From Marinisporobacter balticus (lineage in GTDB: Bacteria > Bacillota > Clostridia > Peptostreptococcales > Thermotaleaceae), in NCBI RefSeq assembly GCF_004345705.1, contig NZ_SLWV01000010.1, forward strand, positions 1-64,000: 64,000 bases of DNA, read 5' to 3'. This document shows, in pieces, positions 26,291-34,843 of the stretch. The position numbers and the translations under genes were made by a program. Position 1 is the stretch's first letter. Every line of letters starts with the position of its first letter. The notes beneath the pieces are model-generated. The model was given only the letters and a program-made list of their open reading frames with translations. It was not told where the DNA came from and did not search any database.

Positions 26291-26812
26291 ATGCCAAATT
26301 ATAATTCTTTTGGATCAATAAACGTTAATACAATAACTTCTTCAGAAATAGCATCATCAGAAGGAAAAATATATGCTATTACTTCAGCAGTAAAAAATCT
26401 TAATCAAAATCAAGAACTAGGAATTTATATTGGAAACCCAAATGGTTCTGATACATCTTTAAATATATTAACAATCTGCGTTGGGTCCTCTATGGAAGCA
26501 ACTATGGATATTATATTAGATGGTTCATTAAGTGATACAAAGGACGGTGATATCACTCCTTATAATTTAAATACAGACTATACGGATAGCAGTGTAACAA
26601 CAGTATCTTATTTAGTAAAAACAAATGCAAATCCTACTACAGGTGGAAATACTCTAGGATCTTTTTCGCAAGCATCAGGAGTCACCATCTATCCTTGTAA
26701 TGGAAGCGTTAAGATAGATTCTAATCATTCCCTTGCTTTGCGCATAAAAAATATGCATGGAACAGTTGGCGTAAATTATATAGCTGTTAATGTTATCTAC
26801 ATGGAATCTTAG
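26291..26812 (+). CDS. uncharacterised beta-rich protein, tandem copy 2
   Basis: The product is a 173-residue paralog of the gene immediately upstream. Shared blocks are MPNYN at the start, NTITSSEIASSEGKI, MDIILDGSL, SQASGVTIYPCNGSVKI, NHSLALRI and a C-terminal VNVIYMES. By eye roughly half of the positions agree. An open frame from a GTG at 26282 is rejected as start because it lies inside the TTAGGAGGTG ribosome-binding site, and the paralog begins with the same MPNYN. The intergenic gap of about 50 bases has its own ribosome-binding site, so the two are probably one operon made by local duplication. Function unknown. Confidence 0.65.
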   Translation: MPNYNSFGSINVNTITSSEIASSEGKIYAITSAVKNLNQNQELGIYIGNPNGSDTSLNILTICVGSSMEATMDIILDGSLSDTKDGDITPYNLNTDYTDSSVTTVSYLVKTNANPTTGGNTLGSFSQASGVTIYPCNGSVKIDSNHSLALRIKNMHGTVGVNYIAVNVIYMES

Positions 26813-26925
26813 AAAAAAGATAAAACTTTTAAACTCCAGAATTGTAATTGTTTATTTAATAAAGTTTTCATTCTTCTTCTCTCCTCAAAATCATTTATAA
26901 ATCAATACCGAAAATGTATTTCATT

Positions 26926-28092
26926 TCACTTATTCCAAAAATTTATAGGGTTTTCATTTTTATCAATAGGTACTGTAACATATCTGTTTTCTTTTAAATA
27001 TTTTAGGATATCAGGAAGGGTCTCGACCGTTCCTTTTCTTTCATGCAATAAAATAACCGGTACTTTTTGTCTCGTTACTTGTTTTTTCACATTTTGTAAA
27101 ATATCCTTAGGCGCAACATATTTGACTAAGCTATCTTTGCTATCCACATTCCAATCCCACATCTTGTATCCTGCTGTCTCTACTGCTTGCCTATAGTTTT
27201 TTTTCATATAAGGAAAGCTTCCATAAGGTACGCGCACCAAATTACTTCTTATACCTACTACGGTTTCTAATGATTCATTGCATATGTTCATTTCAGAAAT
27301 CACAGTAGCTGGCGATCTATAAATTTTTTTTGCGCTATGGCTAACACCATGGAGTCCTACACTATGTCCGTTATTTATTATTTCTTTAACAACAGCTTTG
27401 TTGTTTTTTATTCTTTCTGACAACATAAAAAATGTAGCTTTACAATCATATTCATCTAAAATATCTAGTATTTCACCTGTATATTTTGTTGGTCCATCAT
27501 CAAATGTAAGGTATGCAATCTTTCCATTTTTTCTTAATTCTAGTCTTTTCCTTATAGCTTCTTCTTTTTTTTTGTTAATTTCAGCTAAAACCCTTTCTTT
27601 TTCTTTCATGATTTTGTTTTGTAATAACGAAAACAAATCTTCATCTTTTACAGATAATTGATTGTTCTTCGCCCTTGCAATGGGTCCTTTATCAATATAG
27701 CTTACCTCATAATCAAAATAATTTGCAATAAATTTATACGGCGCCATGCTTCGATCGTTCTCTAAAAAAATGCAATCTGTAATAATCTGACCCTCATTTG
27801 TAAATAATGCTTTTACAGAAAGATCTAATATAATTTCTTTATCACCTTTTATAAGGAATACACTATTATTTTTTTCATCCCATTTTGTAGTAATATTTAA
27901 ATGATTTGCTAATACACTGATGGGAACATATGTGATTCCTTTTCTAACTACAGGATACGTATCTTGAAAAGATATCAACTCATCATTTACAACAATATAA
28001 ATAAGGTTATTTATATTTTCATTGATTGCAAAACTTTGAGAAGGTAATAAAATACTCATTAATACAATAAAACATACTATACATTTTTTCAT
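26926..28092 (-). CDS. polysaccharide deacetylase with copper-amine-oxidase-like N-terminal domain
   Basis: This 388-residue exported protein has a signal peptide (ending near SQSFA). The N-terminal domain (about 30-140) resembles the copper amine oxidase-like stalk domain common in clostridia (IVVNDELISF, KGITYVPISVLANHL, KWDEKNNSVFL). A Lys/Glu-rich linker (about 155-190) precedes a NodB deacetylase domain (about 195-388) with TFDDGPT, HSVGLHGVSH, VPYGSFP and DWNVDS; the final motif reads LLHER. It would deacetylate a wall or spore-cortex polysaccharide at the cell surface. Start ATG with GAAGGTAACG upstream. Monocistronic. Confidence 0.9.
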   Translation of the reverse strand: MKKCIVCFIVLMSILLPSQSFAINENINNLIYIVVNDELISFQDTYPVVRKGITYVPISVLANHLNITTKWDEKNNSVFLIKGDKEIILDLSVKALFTNEGQIITDCIFLENDRSMAPYKFIANYFDYEVSYIDKGPIARAKNNQLSVKDEDLFSLLQNKIMKEKERVLAEINKKKEEAIRKRLELRKNGKIAYLTFDDGPTKYTGEILDILDEYDCKATFFMLSERIKNNKAVVKEIINNGHSVGLHGVSHSAKKIYRSPATVISEMNICNESLETVVGIRSNLVRVPYGSFPYMKKNYRQAVETAGYKMWDWNVDSKDSLVKYVAPKDILQNVKKQVTRQKVPVILLHERKGTVETLPDILKYLKENRYVTVPIDKNENPINFWNK

Positions 28093-28417
28093 AATTCGTT
28101 ACCTTTCTTCGTCGTATTAAAAGTATTATTAAAGCTATTTTTTGTATTTTTCATAAACTTACACCCTGTAAATTATACTATAATAAATAAAATAAACCTA
28201 ATTTCTTTAATAGACGTACTTATATTTAAAATAATGATTTTAAAATTTCATTTTTCCCATACTATGCTTTATCCTATCTCCATTTTGTCTTAAAGTCAAT
28301 TCTACTTTATTGATTTTATATTAATTGTCTTCAATCCATACATCCATTTTTATCCAAAATTTATAGTGTATTAAAAACAAAAACTTACAAACGCTATAGA
28401 AAGAGGTGAAACCAAAT
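28093..28417. other. intergenic region upstream of the SASP gene
   Basis: This AT-rich stretch of about 325 bases separates the divergent deacetylase and SASP genes. A sigma-G-like -10 (CATACTA, 28258-28264) is present, but its -35 is weak, so I do not claim a promoter. Nothing else was recognised. Confidence 0.35.
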
Positions 28418-28630
28418 ATGATTAAAAATGCAATAGATCCAAATGCAATAAAAGCACTTCATCAAATGAAAGTAGAAACTGCAAATGAATTAGGGATACC
28501 CAATAACCTTACAAATAATAACGTTACTTTATCCTCTGGTGAAAATATATTTTGGGGAGGTTATGTTGGCGGGAATATGACAAGGAAACTTGTTGAAATG
28601 GGTGAAAAACAATTAATCAATAAAAAATAA
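28418..28630 (+). CDS. alpha/beta-type small acid-soluble spore protein
   Basis: The product is 70 residues. It carries the two family signatures: the germination-protease recognition region KVETANELGI and the C-terminal GGYVGGNMTRKLVEMGEKQL. These proteins saturate spore DNA, protecting it from UV and heat, and are degraded by GPR at germination. The frame opens at a GTG (28406) inside the GAGGTG ribosome-binding site, so the start is ATG 28418. It is a single gene with a strong bidirectional terminator, as usual for ssp genes, which are transcribed in the forespore by sigma-G. Confidence 0.93.
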   Translation: MIKNAIDPNAIKALHQMKVETANELGIPNNLTNNNVTLSSGENIFWGGYVGGNMTRKLVEMGEKQLINKK

Positions 28631-28667
28631 GTGTTTAGTGGGAGCATACTCCCACTAAACACTTATT
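28626..28667. terminator. bidirectional terminator between SASP and activase-like genes
   Basis: The 19-bp perfect stem (AATAAGTGTTTAGTGGGAG and complement) has a CATA loop. It holds the end of the SASP gene and the stop codon of the convergent gene at 28655. Confidence 0.9.
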
Positions 28668-29752
28668 TTCATCTCTTTTCTCTTTTCTAATAAATCAACA
28701 AAAGCTTCTATACGCGTTAAATACCCAGCATCGGCTGTCATCTCATCTAATACAATTTTTAATATAGGTATGTCTTTTTCTTTTTCTATCGTAGGTAATA
28801 TACTACTGGCTACAATTTCAGGCATGCATGTAAAGGGCAGTAGATGGATAACCCCATCAAAATTCTGTTCACCAAATCTTACTGTATTTCCTATGGTGTG
28901 CCGCGCATGCCCTCCTATTTCTGTATTCAAATAGTCGCTTGCTGCCTTATGTACTTGACTTTTATCTGAATGGATAAAGGGAAGAAAATCTAATTGTTCT
29001 TTTATGAATTCGCTTGCAATCACAGATCTATGCACCTCTATACCCATATTGCCTAATTTTTTAATCATGTCTAAATTTATAAAAGGCTCCACAACCGTAT
29101 AAATTTCTCCAACAATTCCTATCTTTAAGACATCTTTATGTTTATCAATGTGAATATTTTGTAATTCTTTTTTACTTTTTTTAATAGTTTCTGATATTTC
29201 TTTATATCCTTTTGCCTTATTGATTGTTTCTTCAAATTGATAATATACTCTGTCTACTTCTCCTTTATTATATGCTCTAGGTCTTATTTTATTTACAAGT
29301 TGGTCAAATGCATCCACTTCATTTAATAATTTTATTCCCTTTATAAATGCCGCGAATATTTTCAAATAGTTTCTTGTTCCCGTTAATGTATATAACTTCT
29401 CCAAAAATTTATGGATTTCTTTAGGGCTTTTGAAAGGTTCTACAGTAACAAGCTTTATATCATACCCTAAATTTTTTAATATATCCTTTTGAATGATGTT
29501 GTAAAAACCTATTCTGCAAATATCACAGCCGCCCCACATAAAAAGTGTATCGGCTCCCTTTTCAATACTTTCTATATAATTCCCTACAGTAATTTTAAAG
29601 GGAATACAAATAAGTTCTGGCGAATATTTTGTACCTATTTCTAAAGTATTTCTATTACATTTGGGTGGCGGAATAACCGCTACCCCTAGTTCTTCAAATA
29701 CTCCTTTTAATACAATATATAAATTACCCATGTGCGGGAATGTTATTTTCAA
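28655..29752 (-). CDS. CoA-dehydratase-activase-related protein (second half type)
   Basis: This protein of about 365 residues begins LKITFPHMGNLYIVLKGVF. It contains the family segments GTKYSPELICIPFKI, MWGGCDICRIGF, and a late VIHLLPFTCMPE, then LDEMTADAGYLTRIEAF. These place it with the 2-hydroxyacyl-CoA dehydratase activase-related proteins (CoA-substrate-specific enzyme activase family), which carry cysteines for Fe-S binding. The frame is open to 29827, overlapping the previous gene by over 100 bases. A TTG at 29752 preceded by GGAGGGATAAA is the better start. It is co-transcribed with the 29724 gene; together they correspond to parts of larger single proteins elsewhere. The substrate is unknown. 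Confidence 0.8.
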   Translation of the reverse strand: MKITFPHMGNLYIVLKGVFEELGVAVIPPPKCNRNTLEIGTKYSPELICIPFKITVGNYIESIEKGADTLFMWGGCDICRIGFYNIIQKDILKNLGYDIKLVTVEPFKSPKEIHKFLEKLYTLTGTRNYLKIFAAFIKGIKLLNEVDAFDQLVNKIRPRAYNKGEVDRVYYQFEETINKAKGYKEISETIKKSKKELQNIHIDKHKDVLKIGIVGEIYTVVEPFINLDMIKKLGNMGIEVHRSVIASEFIKEQLDFLPFIHSDKSQVHKAASDYLNTEIGGHARHTIGNTVRFGEQNFDGVIHLLPFTCMPEIVASSILPTIEKEKDIPILKIVLDEMTADAGYLTRIEAFVDLLEKRKEMKISV

Positions 29753-30671
29753 ATTTATCCCTCCATTTGACCATATCCATAAAAGCTTCAATTCTTGTAT
29801 TGATTCCTGCTTCTCCACTATGTTCATCTAGTGTTAAGAGCATAAATGGTATATTACTTTTTCTTCGTATATACTTTTCAACCAGATCTCCTACAACAGA
29901 ATCTACCCCACATCCAAAAGTAGAAATATAAATAATCCCATCTACATTTTTTCTATCTACTAGATACATTGTAGTGCCTATCAATTTTCTCGCAAAAGTC
30001 CAATATAAATTTCCTTCAAATTTTTTGGCATATTCATTAATAGTTTTAATATCTATCATCTCTGGTGTTACTACATCTACTTCCTTAGCTTCAAATTTCT
30101 CCAATGTATTCATATTTAGATATACATCATATAAATGGTATGGATGACCCATGATCATAATCTTTTTATTGTTTTCTGTATTTCTTTTGTTTTGCATAGC
30201 TTTTTTATCGTTTCTATATTTATAATAGGCTCTTTCATAAGCAGATAAAATATTTTTCTCATCATCAGAAAAATATTTCCCCACTTCACAAACAGTCTTT
30301 TTTATGCCTTTCGTTGATTTAAAAAGGTTAATTTCTGTAGAAATAATAGTAGGCAAATCCTTTATAGCATGCTTGATCATTTCAGGAAGCCCACAAAACT
30401 TTGGACAAATATATTCATCTTTTGCAATGCTCTTGATCCTAGGAATAAATAGATAATCTACCTCATCTTTTATATTCATCACATGACCATGAAACAATTT
30501 TATAGGAATACACGCTTCATCCACTGTATTTTTTATACCATCATCAAAAATCTTCTTATTTGTTTTTTCTGATAGGACTACTTTCGCCCCTAAATTTTCA
30601 AAAAAAGCGTTCCATAATGGATAATATTCGTAATAAAGAAGCGCTCTTGGAATACCAACGTTTACTGTCAT
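29724..30671 (-). CDS. DUF2229-type CoA-dehydratase-activase-related protein
   Basis: This 315-residue protein starts VNVGIPRALLYYEYYPLW and carries the conserved Cys sites DEACIPIKLFHGH, ICPKFCGLP and FGCGVDSVV, and the terminal LLTLDEHSGEAGINTRIEAF. This pattern defines DUF2229 proteins, which in longer relatives are fused to the BadF/HgdC-type ATPase that activates 2-hydroxyacyl-CoA dehydratases. No ATPase domain is visible in this pair, so they may act with an activase encoded elsewhere or have another redox role. It ends inside the next gene, implying translational coupling. AGGAGG precedes the ATG. Confidence 0.8.
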   Translation of the reverse strand: MTVNVGIPRALLYYEYYPLWNAFFENLGAKVVLSEKTNKKIFDDGIKNTVDEACIPIKLFHGHVMNIKDEVDYLFIPRIKSIAKDEYICPKFCGLPEMIKHAIKDLPTIISTEINLFKSTKGIKKTVCEVGKYFSDDEKNILSAYERAYYKYRNDKKAMQNKRNTENNKKIMIMGHPYHLYDVYLNMNTLEKFEAKEVDVVTPEMIDIKTINEYAKKFEGNLYWTFARKLIGTTMYLVDRKNVDGIIYISTFGCGVDSVVGDLVEKYIRRKSNIPFMLLTLDEHSGEAGINTRIEAFMDMVKWRDKFENNIPAHG

Positions 30672-30730
30672 ATCTTACCTCCTGCCAAATCTATCACTTT
30701 TACATTATTGGCAAATATCTAAAAAGTTAT

Positions 30731-30771
30731 AACAAAGAACTTCCTTTTTCTTAAAAAGGAAGTTCTTTGTT
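30731..30771 (-). terminator. terminator of the znu operon
   Basis: The 19-bp perfect stem AACAAAGAACTTCCTTTTT and its complement flank a CTT loop. The stop codon and last residues of the permease gene lie within it. Confidence 0.85.
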
Positions 30772-31581
30772 ACTATTTTTGCTTAAATATTTTATAAAAG
30801 ATATGAGTAAATAGGATAAAACAGAGAAAATAATAATTGCAGCCCCTGAAGGAATTTCCATCACATAAGAAAGAAGTAATCCTACAAAACAAAATACAAT
30901 CCCCATCATGATCGAAATCATCATCATTTTTTTCAAGTCATAAGTAAATTGCTTTGCAATAGATGTAGGCGCTGTAAGCAATGTAATAATCAATATGATC
31001 CCAACAACTCTTATTAATATAACAATCGTTAGCGCAATCAAAATAAAGAGTGTGTATTCTAGCAAATGTACCGCAACCCCTATGACTTGTGTAAATTCTT
31101 CATCAAATAAATAGGCTTTAAATTGATGAAAATACGCAAAAACGACGAATACAATGATCATATCTAAAAATGATATAATACCTAAATCCAATTTTGATAC
31201 AGTTAAAATATTTCCAAAAAGATAGGAGGATATATCTGGAGGATATCCAGGGGCTAATCCTATGAAAACAATCCCAATTGCCATACCAAATGACCAAAAC
31301 ATCCCCACTAAAATATCCGCACTGGTATTTATTTTTTTATTTATTTTTGCAATACCCAAAGCCGCAAGGATCGAAAAAACAAGTGCGCCTATAATGGGCT
31401 CAATGCCAAGAAAATACCCCATGCCAATTCCACCAAATGCTGTGTGAGCAATGCCTCCACTCATCATGATCAGTTTTTTTTCTGTAATAATCGTTCCCAT
31501 AATACCACATGCAATACTTGCCAACATGGCACTTAAAATAGCATGTTGTAAAAATTTATATTCAAATATGGCTTCAAGCAT
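30751..31581 (-). CDS. znuB: metal ABC transporter permease (ZnuB/AdcB family)
   Basis: The product is a 276-residue polytopic protein with about eight helices. It carries the family loop MMSGGIAHTAFGGIGMGYFLG (in part) early and DEEFTQVIGV and VVGIILIITLLTAPTSIA later, typical of ABC-3 metal permeases. The frame opens at 31632, but ATG 31581 is preceded by AAGGAGGATC and gives the usual length. It overlaps znuC by 8 bases. It forms the membrane pore for the ATPase and binding lipoprotein upstream. The metal (Zn, Mn or Fe) cannot be told from the permease. Confidence 0.88.
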   Translation of the reverse strand: MLEAIFEYKFLQHAILSAMLASIACGIMGTIITEKKLIMMSGGIAHTAFGGIGMGYFLGIEPIIGALVFSILAALGIAKINKKINTSADILVGMFWSFGMAIGIVFIGLAPGYPPDISSYLFGNILTVSKLDLGIISFLDMIIVFVVFAYFHQFKAYLFDEEFTQVIGVAVHLLEYTLFILIALTIVILIRVVGIILIITLLTAPTSIAKQFTYDLKKMMMISIMMGIVFCFVGLLLSYVMEIPSGAAIIIFSVLSYLLISFIKYLSKNSNKELPF

Positions 31582-32344
31582 TTTGATCCTCCTTATGCTC
31601 ATGAAAAACTCTATGAGAAATACCATGGGCAATCATATCAATAGGGCATCCATACACCTGGCTTAAAATATCTTTCGTTAATTTTGGCGCACCATGATAA
31701 AATAATTTCCTATTCAGACAAGCAATACTTTTTACATAAGAAGATATCGCACCCATATCATGGGTAACCATAATAATGGTCATTTTTTCATTTAGTTCTT
31801 TTAATATATGATAAATTTGGGATTTTACATTTGAATCAAGACTTGCCGTTGGTTCATCTAGTAAAAGTATTTTGGGACCTACAGCCAGTGCTCTTGCAAT
31901 CAAAACACGTTGCAATTGTCCCCCAGATAATTGTCCGATCTGTCTTTCTTTAAATTCAAAAATATTAAGATTTTTCATAATTGTTTCGGCTTTCTTTTCT
32001 TCTAATGGTTTTAGCTTCGCAAACATTTTATTATTGTTTTTCAAAAATCCCATGATTACCACATCTTTTACGCTTATAGGAAAGTTTTTATTAAATTTGC
32101 TAAATTGCGGTACATAGCCAATCAATCCAAATGTTTTAGCGTTAGATTGACCAAATATCTTGATTTCCCCTGAATCAGGTTTTAATAATCCAAGGATGGT
32201 TTTTAATAATGTGCTTTTCCCACCTCCATTTGGTCCAATAATCGCTAAAAAATCATTTTCTTTTACTCTCAAGTTTATATTTGAAAGGGCTTCTACATTT
32301 TCATAAGAGACATTTACACCATCTATTTCTAATACATTTCTCAT
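31574..32344 (-). CDS. znuC: metal ABC transporter ATP-binding protein (ZnuC family)
   Basis: This ABC ATPase of 256 residues has Walker A GPNGGGKSTLLK, signature LSGGQLQRVLIARAL, Walker B ILLLDEPTASLD, and the H-loop VTHDMGAIS. The C-terminal residues include several His (AHGISHRVFHEHKED), common in metal transporter ATPases. ATG 32344, preceded by GAGGTGTGG, is chosen over the GTG at 32350, which is part of that ribosome-binding site. It is the second gene of the znuACB-order operon. Confidence 0.92.
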   Translation of the reverse strand: MRNVLEIDGVNVSYENVEALSNINLRVKENDFLAIIGPNGGGKSTLLKTILGLLKPDSGEIKIFGQSNAKTFGLIGYVPQFSKFNKNFPISVKDVVIMGFLKNNNKMFAKLKPLEEKKAETIMKNLNIFEFKERQIGQLSGGQLQRVLIARALAVGPKILLLDEPTASLDSNVKSQIYHILKELNEKMTIIMVTHDMGAISSYVKSIACLNRKLFYHGAPKLTKDILSQVYGCPIDMIAHGISHRVFHEHKEDQNA

Positions 32345-32353
32345 AACCACACC

Positions 32354-33232
32354 TCAATTTAGTACATCTGCAAATGTTTTTGCCATATTTTCAAGATTTT
32401 CAATATAATTTGGTGCCAAAGGTGCAATCGCTTTTGTCTTTCCACCTATTTCTTCAGCAATCACATTTGATTGTTTTGAATCTATTTCTGCTTGATAAAA
32501 TACAACCTTAATTTTTTCTTTTTTTGCATACGCTATAATTGTTTTGATATCTTCTATGTTTGCTTCTTTTCCTTCTTTTTCTATGGATACCATTTTCAAT
32601 CCATAATCCTCTGCAAAATATCCAAATGAAGGATGATACACTAAAAATGATTTATACGGTAAATCTTTTATAGAACTTTTAATATCTTTATCTAGTTTAT
32701 CCAGCTTTTCTATATAGTTTTTCGCATTTTCTTCATAAATGGCTTTATTTTTAGGATCTACTTGCGCAAGCTTATTTTGGATGGTTTCAATCATTACCTT
32801 CACACGCTTTGGAGATAACCAAATATGTGGATCTCTATTCCCTTTTGAAAATTCACACGCCTTATAAACCTTCCCTACTTCTTCCTCTAAAGCAACCAAT
32901 TGTATATCCCTATTGATATCTGCTAGTTTATGTATAATATTTGATTTTTCAGTAGGTACTCCGATTGAGAAATAAAGTAATGCTTTACTTAACATCTGCA
33001 TTTCTCTTGGAGAGGGTGCATAGTTTGCAGGGCTATTCCCAGGTGGAATCATTGTAACCACTTCAACTAGATCTCCTCCAACAGCCTTTACAAAAGTCTC
33101 CTCTGGCACAATTGAAACAGCTACTTTTAATTTTTCATCTATATTTACAGTTTCTTCACTACATCCTACAAAAACAAAAAATAGGATAAAACTAAGACCT
33201 ATTAAAGCAATTTTTCTTAATCTATTTTGCAT
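32354..33232 (-). CDS. znuA: metal-binding lipoprotein of the ZnuA family
   Basis: This 292-residue lipoprotein has an N-terminal signal ending VFVGC (lipidated Cys at about 24). Metal-ligand regions DPHIWLSPKRV and YHPSFGYFAEDYGL are present. The first family His (usually in PHxYEP) is absent, since this position reads SPANYAPSPREM. There is also no His-rich loop. This variant, with PGNSPANY, is a known subfamily, and the true metal is uncertain. It delivers metal to ZnuB/C. It is the first gene of the operon, with AGGAGC before its ATG and an inverted repeat upstream that may be an operator. Confidence 0.85.
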   Translation of the reverse strand: MQNRLRKIALIGLSFILFFVFVGCSEETVNIDEKLKVAVSIVPEETFVKAVGGDLVEVVTMIPPGNSPANYAPSPREMQMLSKALLYFSIGVPTEKSNIIHKLADINRDIQLVALEEEVGKVYKACEFSKGNRDPHIWLSPKRVKVMIETIQNKLAQVDPKNKAIYEENAKNYIEKLDKLDKDIKSSIKDLPYKSFLVYHPSFGYFAEDYGLKMVSIEKEGKEANIEDIKTIIAYAKKEKIKVVFYQAEIDSKQSNVIAEEIGGKTKAIAPLAPNYIENLENMAKTFADVLN

Positions 33233-33640
33233 AGTTATGCTCCTTTCATATTTTTCTATTTACATTATATACATATATTAAATGTAAATGCAAGTCATTT
33301 GCATTTAATATTGATATATTTACCATATTCTCTATTGTTATCCTAAATCCTATCCTTTATCCATAAAAAATTCACATGCTACTAGGCTAGTTCCAAGCAA
33401 GTATTTTGGAAATAAAATAGGCAGAAAGTAAACAAGCATAACAAAATAAATACTCATCACTCCCTACACCTTGATATATAAATTTTTAAATCAATCTATC
33501 TTCTAGAAAAATCCATAGATAGGCTATTTATTTTTGGTATATATCAAGAATTCTCATATTAAACTTTAAATACTTCCATCCCCTCAGATCGTGTAAGAAT
33601 CTTTTTATTTAATTCGTGCATAGATATAAATAAAAGCACG
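33233..33640. other. 408-base intergenic region
   Basis: The region contains the znu promoter area with the palindrome at 33286-33306. The remaining stretch up to the terminator of the FAD oxidoreductase gene holds no recognisable gene. Confidence 0.4.
33286..33306 (-). promoter_or_regulatory. candidate metal-responsive operator upstream of znuA
   Basis: AAATGCAA, a 5-base gap and TTGCATTT form a perfect 8-5-8 palindrome 54 bases upstream of the znuA start. It overlaps the probable promoter. It is not a close match to the Bacillus Zur consensus, so the regulator is unknown. Confidence 0.5.
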
Positions 33641-33659
33641 CTACCTTCTTAATAGCGTG
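33637..33659 (-). terminator. terminator of the FAD oxidoreductase operon
   Basis: CACGCTA pairs with TAGCGTG, followed leftward by TTTTATTTATA. It overlaps the stop codon of the gene at 33641. Confidence 0.7.
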
Positions 33660-34747
33660 TTTTTATTCTTTGTATTTTCATTTTTCTTTATTTTATTCAT
33701 CATTCCTAAAATCCCTCCTCCATGCTCTACTACATTCAAGCCCGTATCATAAAACAATTGTTTTATTCCCGGCAGTCCAATCGCAGTAATTAATAGATCA
33801 TAATCTTTATTTGACATCCTATTATAAGCTTTTCGAAACGCATGCATATGCATGTTTGCAACAACTCTATCTTTTATTAATTTTTCATAATCTTTTCCAT
33901 ATAGGATGGAACGCGCAGCCATTATTCCTGTTGTAATACTATTCATCACCCCAAATCCTAAAAATGGATCAATACTTCCTGCAGCATTTCCTACAAAGTA
34001 TATATTTTCTGTTTTATGTGGATATACATATCCGGTTTTATGCTGCAATTTAAATTCCTCTATAATCGTATATTTTATGTTTTCGGTATATAAAAAGGCT
34101 TCCCAAAACCAATCTATTTGTTTTTCATTTACATCTGTTGTAATGGATATTAACGAAGCCCTTTTATTATTAAATGGGGTAAGATATACATATCCATTTT
34201 TACAATAGTCTTTATTAATCCAAACAATCAATGCATTTGGATCAAAATCGCCTAATACAATAGCACCTCTTACATGCGTAGTCACCCACTGTTGCCAGCA
34301 TCCTAGTTCTTCTGTAAAATTACTGTTTCCATTTGCAATGACCACATAATCATATTTTTTAGAAAGGTTTTCATAATCAGCTAATTGATTAAATAATATT
34401 TTACTTTTTTTAAGTTGCGCGTAAATTTGATTTTTGCAAGAATCCTGCTCTTTTCCTCTTTTCAAAAAATATCCTAGATCTCCATTAATGACCGTTCTTT
34501 TATTTGGAGAATAATGGACAATACGATTTACTTTATTTAATGGCTTTAGCTCAATGCCTAATTTTTTATAGTACGTGATAGAGTCCTTTATCGGTCTATG
34601 TACAATCCTTAAATCTCCACCTACATGGGGATGGGCTTCTCCAATATAATCATTTTTTTCATATATAGTCGGATTTATTCCGTTCATTTCTAATTCATGC
34701 GCACAGCTAAGCCCGCTTAATCCTGCTCCAATAATTGCAACCTTCAA
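33641..34747 (-). CDS. FAD-dependent oxidoreductase, paralog A
   Basis: The product is about 368 residues. The N-terminal Rossmann motif VAIIGAGLSGLSCAHELE binds FAD. The C-terminal YFVGNAAGSIDPFLGFGVMN matches the GDAAGxxDPxxGxG flavin-binding segment of the geranylgeranyl-reductase-like/monooxygenase superfamily. The central region carries VVIANGNSNF. The substrate is unknown. The start is most likely the TTG at 34747 (MKVAIIG), since it follows a GGGGG site and matches the paralog; the earlier TTG at 34756 is possible. It follows a 29-aa membrane peptide gene and a polytopic membrane protein gene. A clear paralog lies 1.6 kb away in the opposite direction. Confidence 0.8.
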   Translation of the reverse strand: MKVAIIGAGLSGLSCAHELEMNGINPTIYEKNDYIGEAHPHVGGDLRIVHRPIKDSITYYKKLGIELKPLNKVNRIVHYSPNKRTVINGDLGYFLKRGKEQDSCKNQIYAQLKKSKILFNQLADYENLSKKYDYVVIANGNSNFTEELGCWQQWVTTHVRGAIVLGDFDPNALIVWINKDYCKNGYVYLTPFNNKRASLISITTDVNEKQIDWFWEAFLYTENIKYTIIEEFKLQHKTGYVYPHKTENIYFVGNAAGSIDPFLGFGVMNSITTGIMAARSILYGKDYEKLIKDRVVANMHMHAFRKAYNRMSNKDYDLLITAIGLPGIKQLFYDTGLNVVEHGGGILGMMNKIKKNENTKNKNTLLRR

Positions 34748-34752
34748 ATTTT

Positions 34753-34842
34753 TCAACCCCCATATTTGTATAACACCTTAAACCAGATATAAATAAATAA
34801 TGATATAAAAGTCATTATGATTGTATAGAATATTATCTTCAT
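34753..34842 (-). CDS. putative single-pass membrane peptide (29 aa)
   Basis: Downstream of GGGAGAGG an ATG opens a 29-codon frame: MKIIFYTIIMTFISLFIYIW followed by FKVLYKYGG. It is one hydrophobic helix with a basic end. It begins 1 base after the stop of the preceding membrane protein gene and ends just before the FAD oxidoreductase start, so it is tightly embedded in the operon. Position and ribosome-binding site support translation. No family is known. Confidence 0.5.
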   Translation of the reverse strand: MKIIFYTIIMTFISLFIYIWFKVLYKYGG

Positions 34843-34843
34843 T

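Noticed and set aside
28235..28264. Sigma-G promoter of the SASP gene
   Set aside because: The -10 CATACTA is good, but the -35 is poor and the distance to the gene (about 150 bases) is longer than usual.
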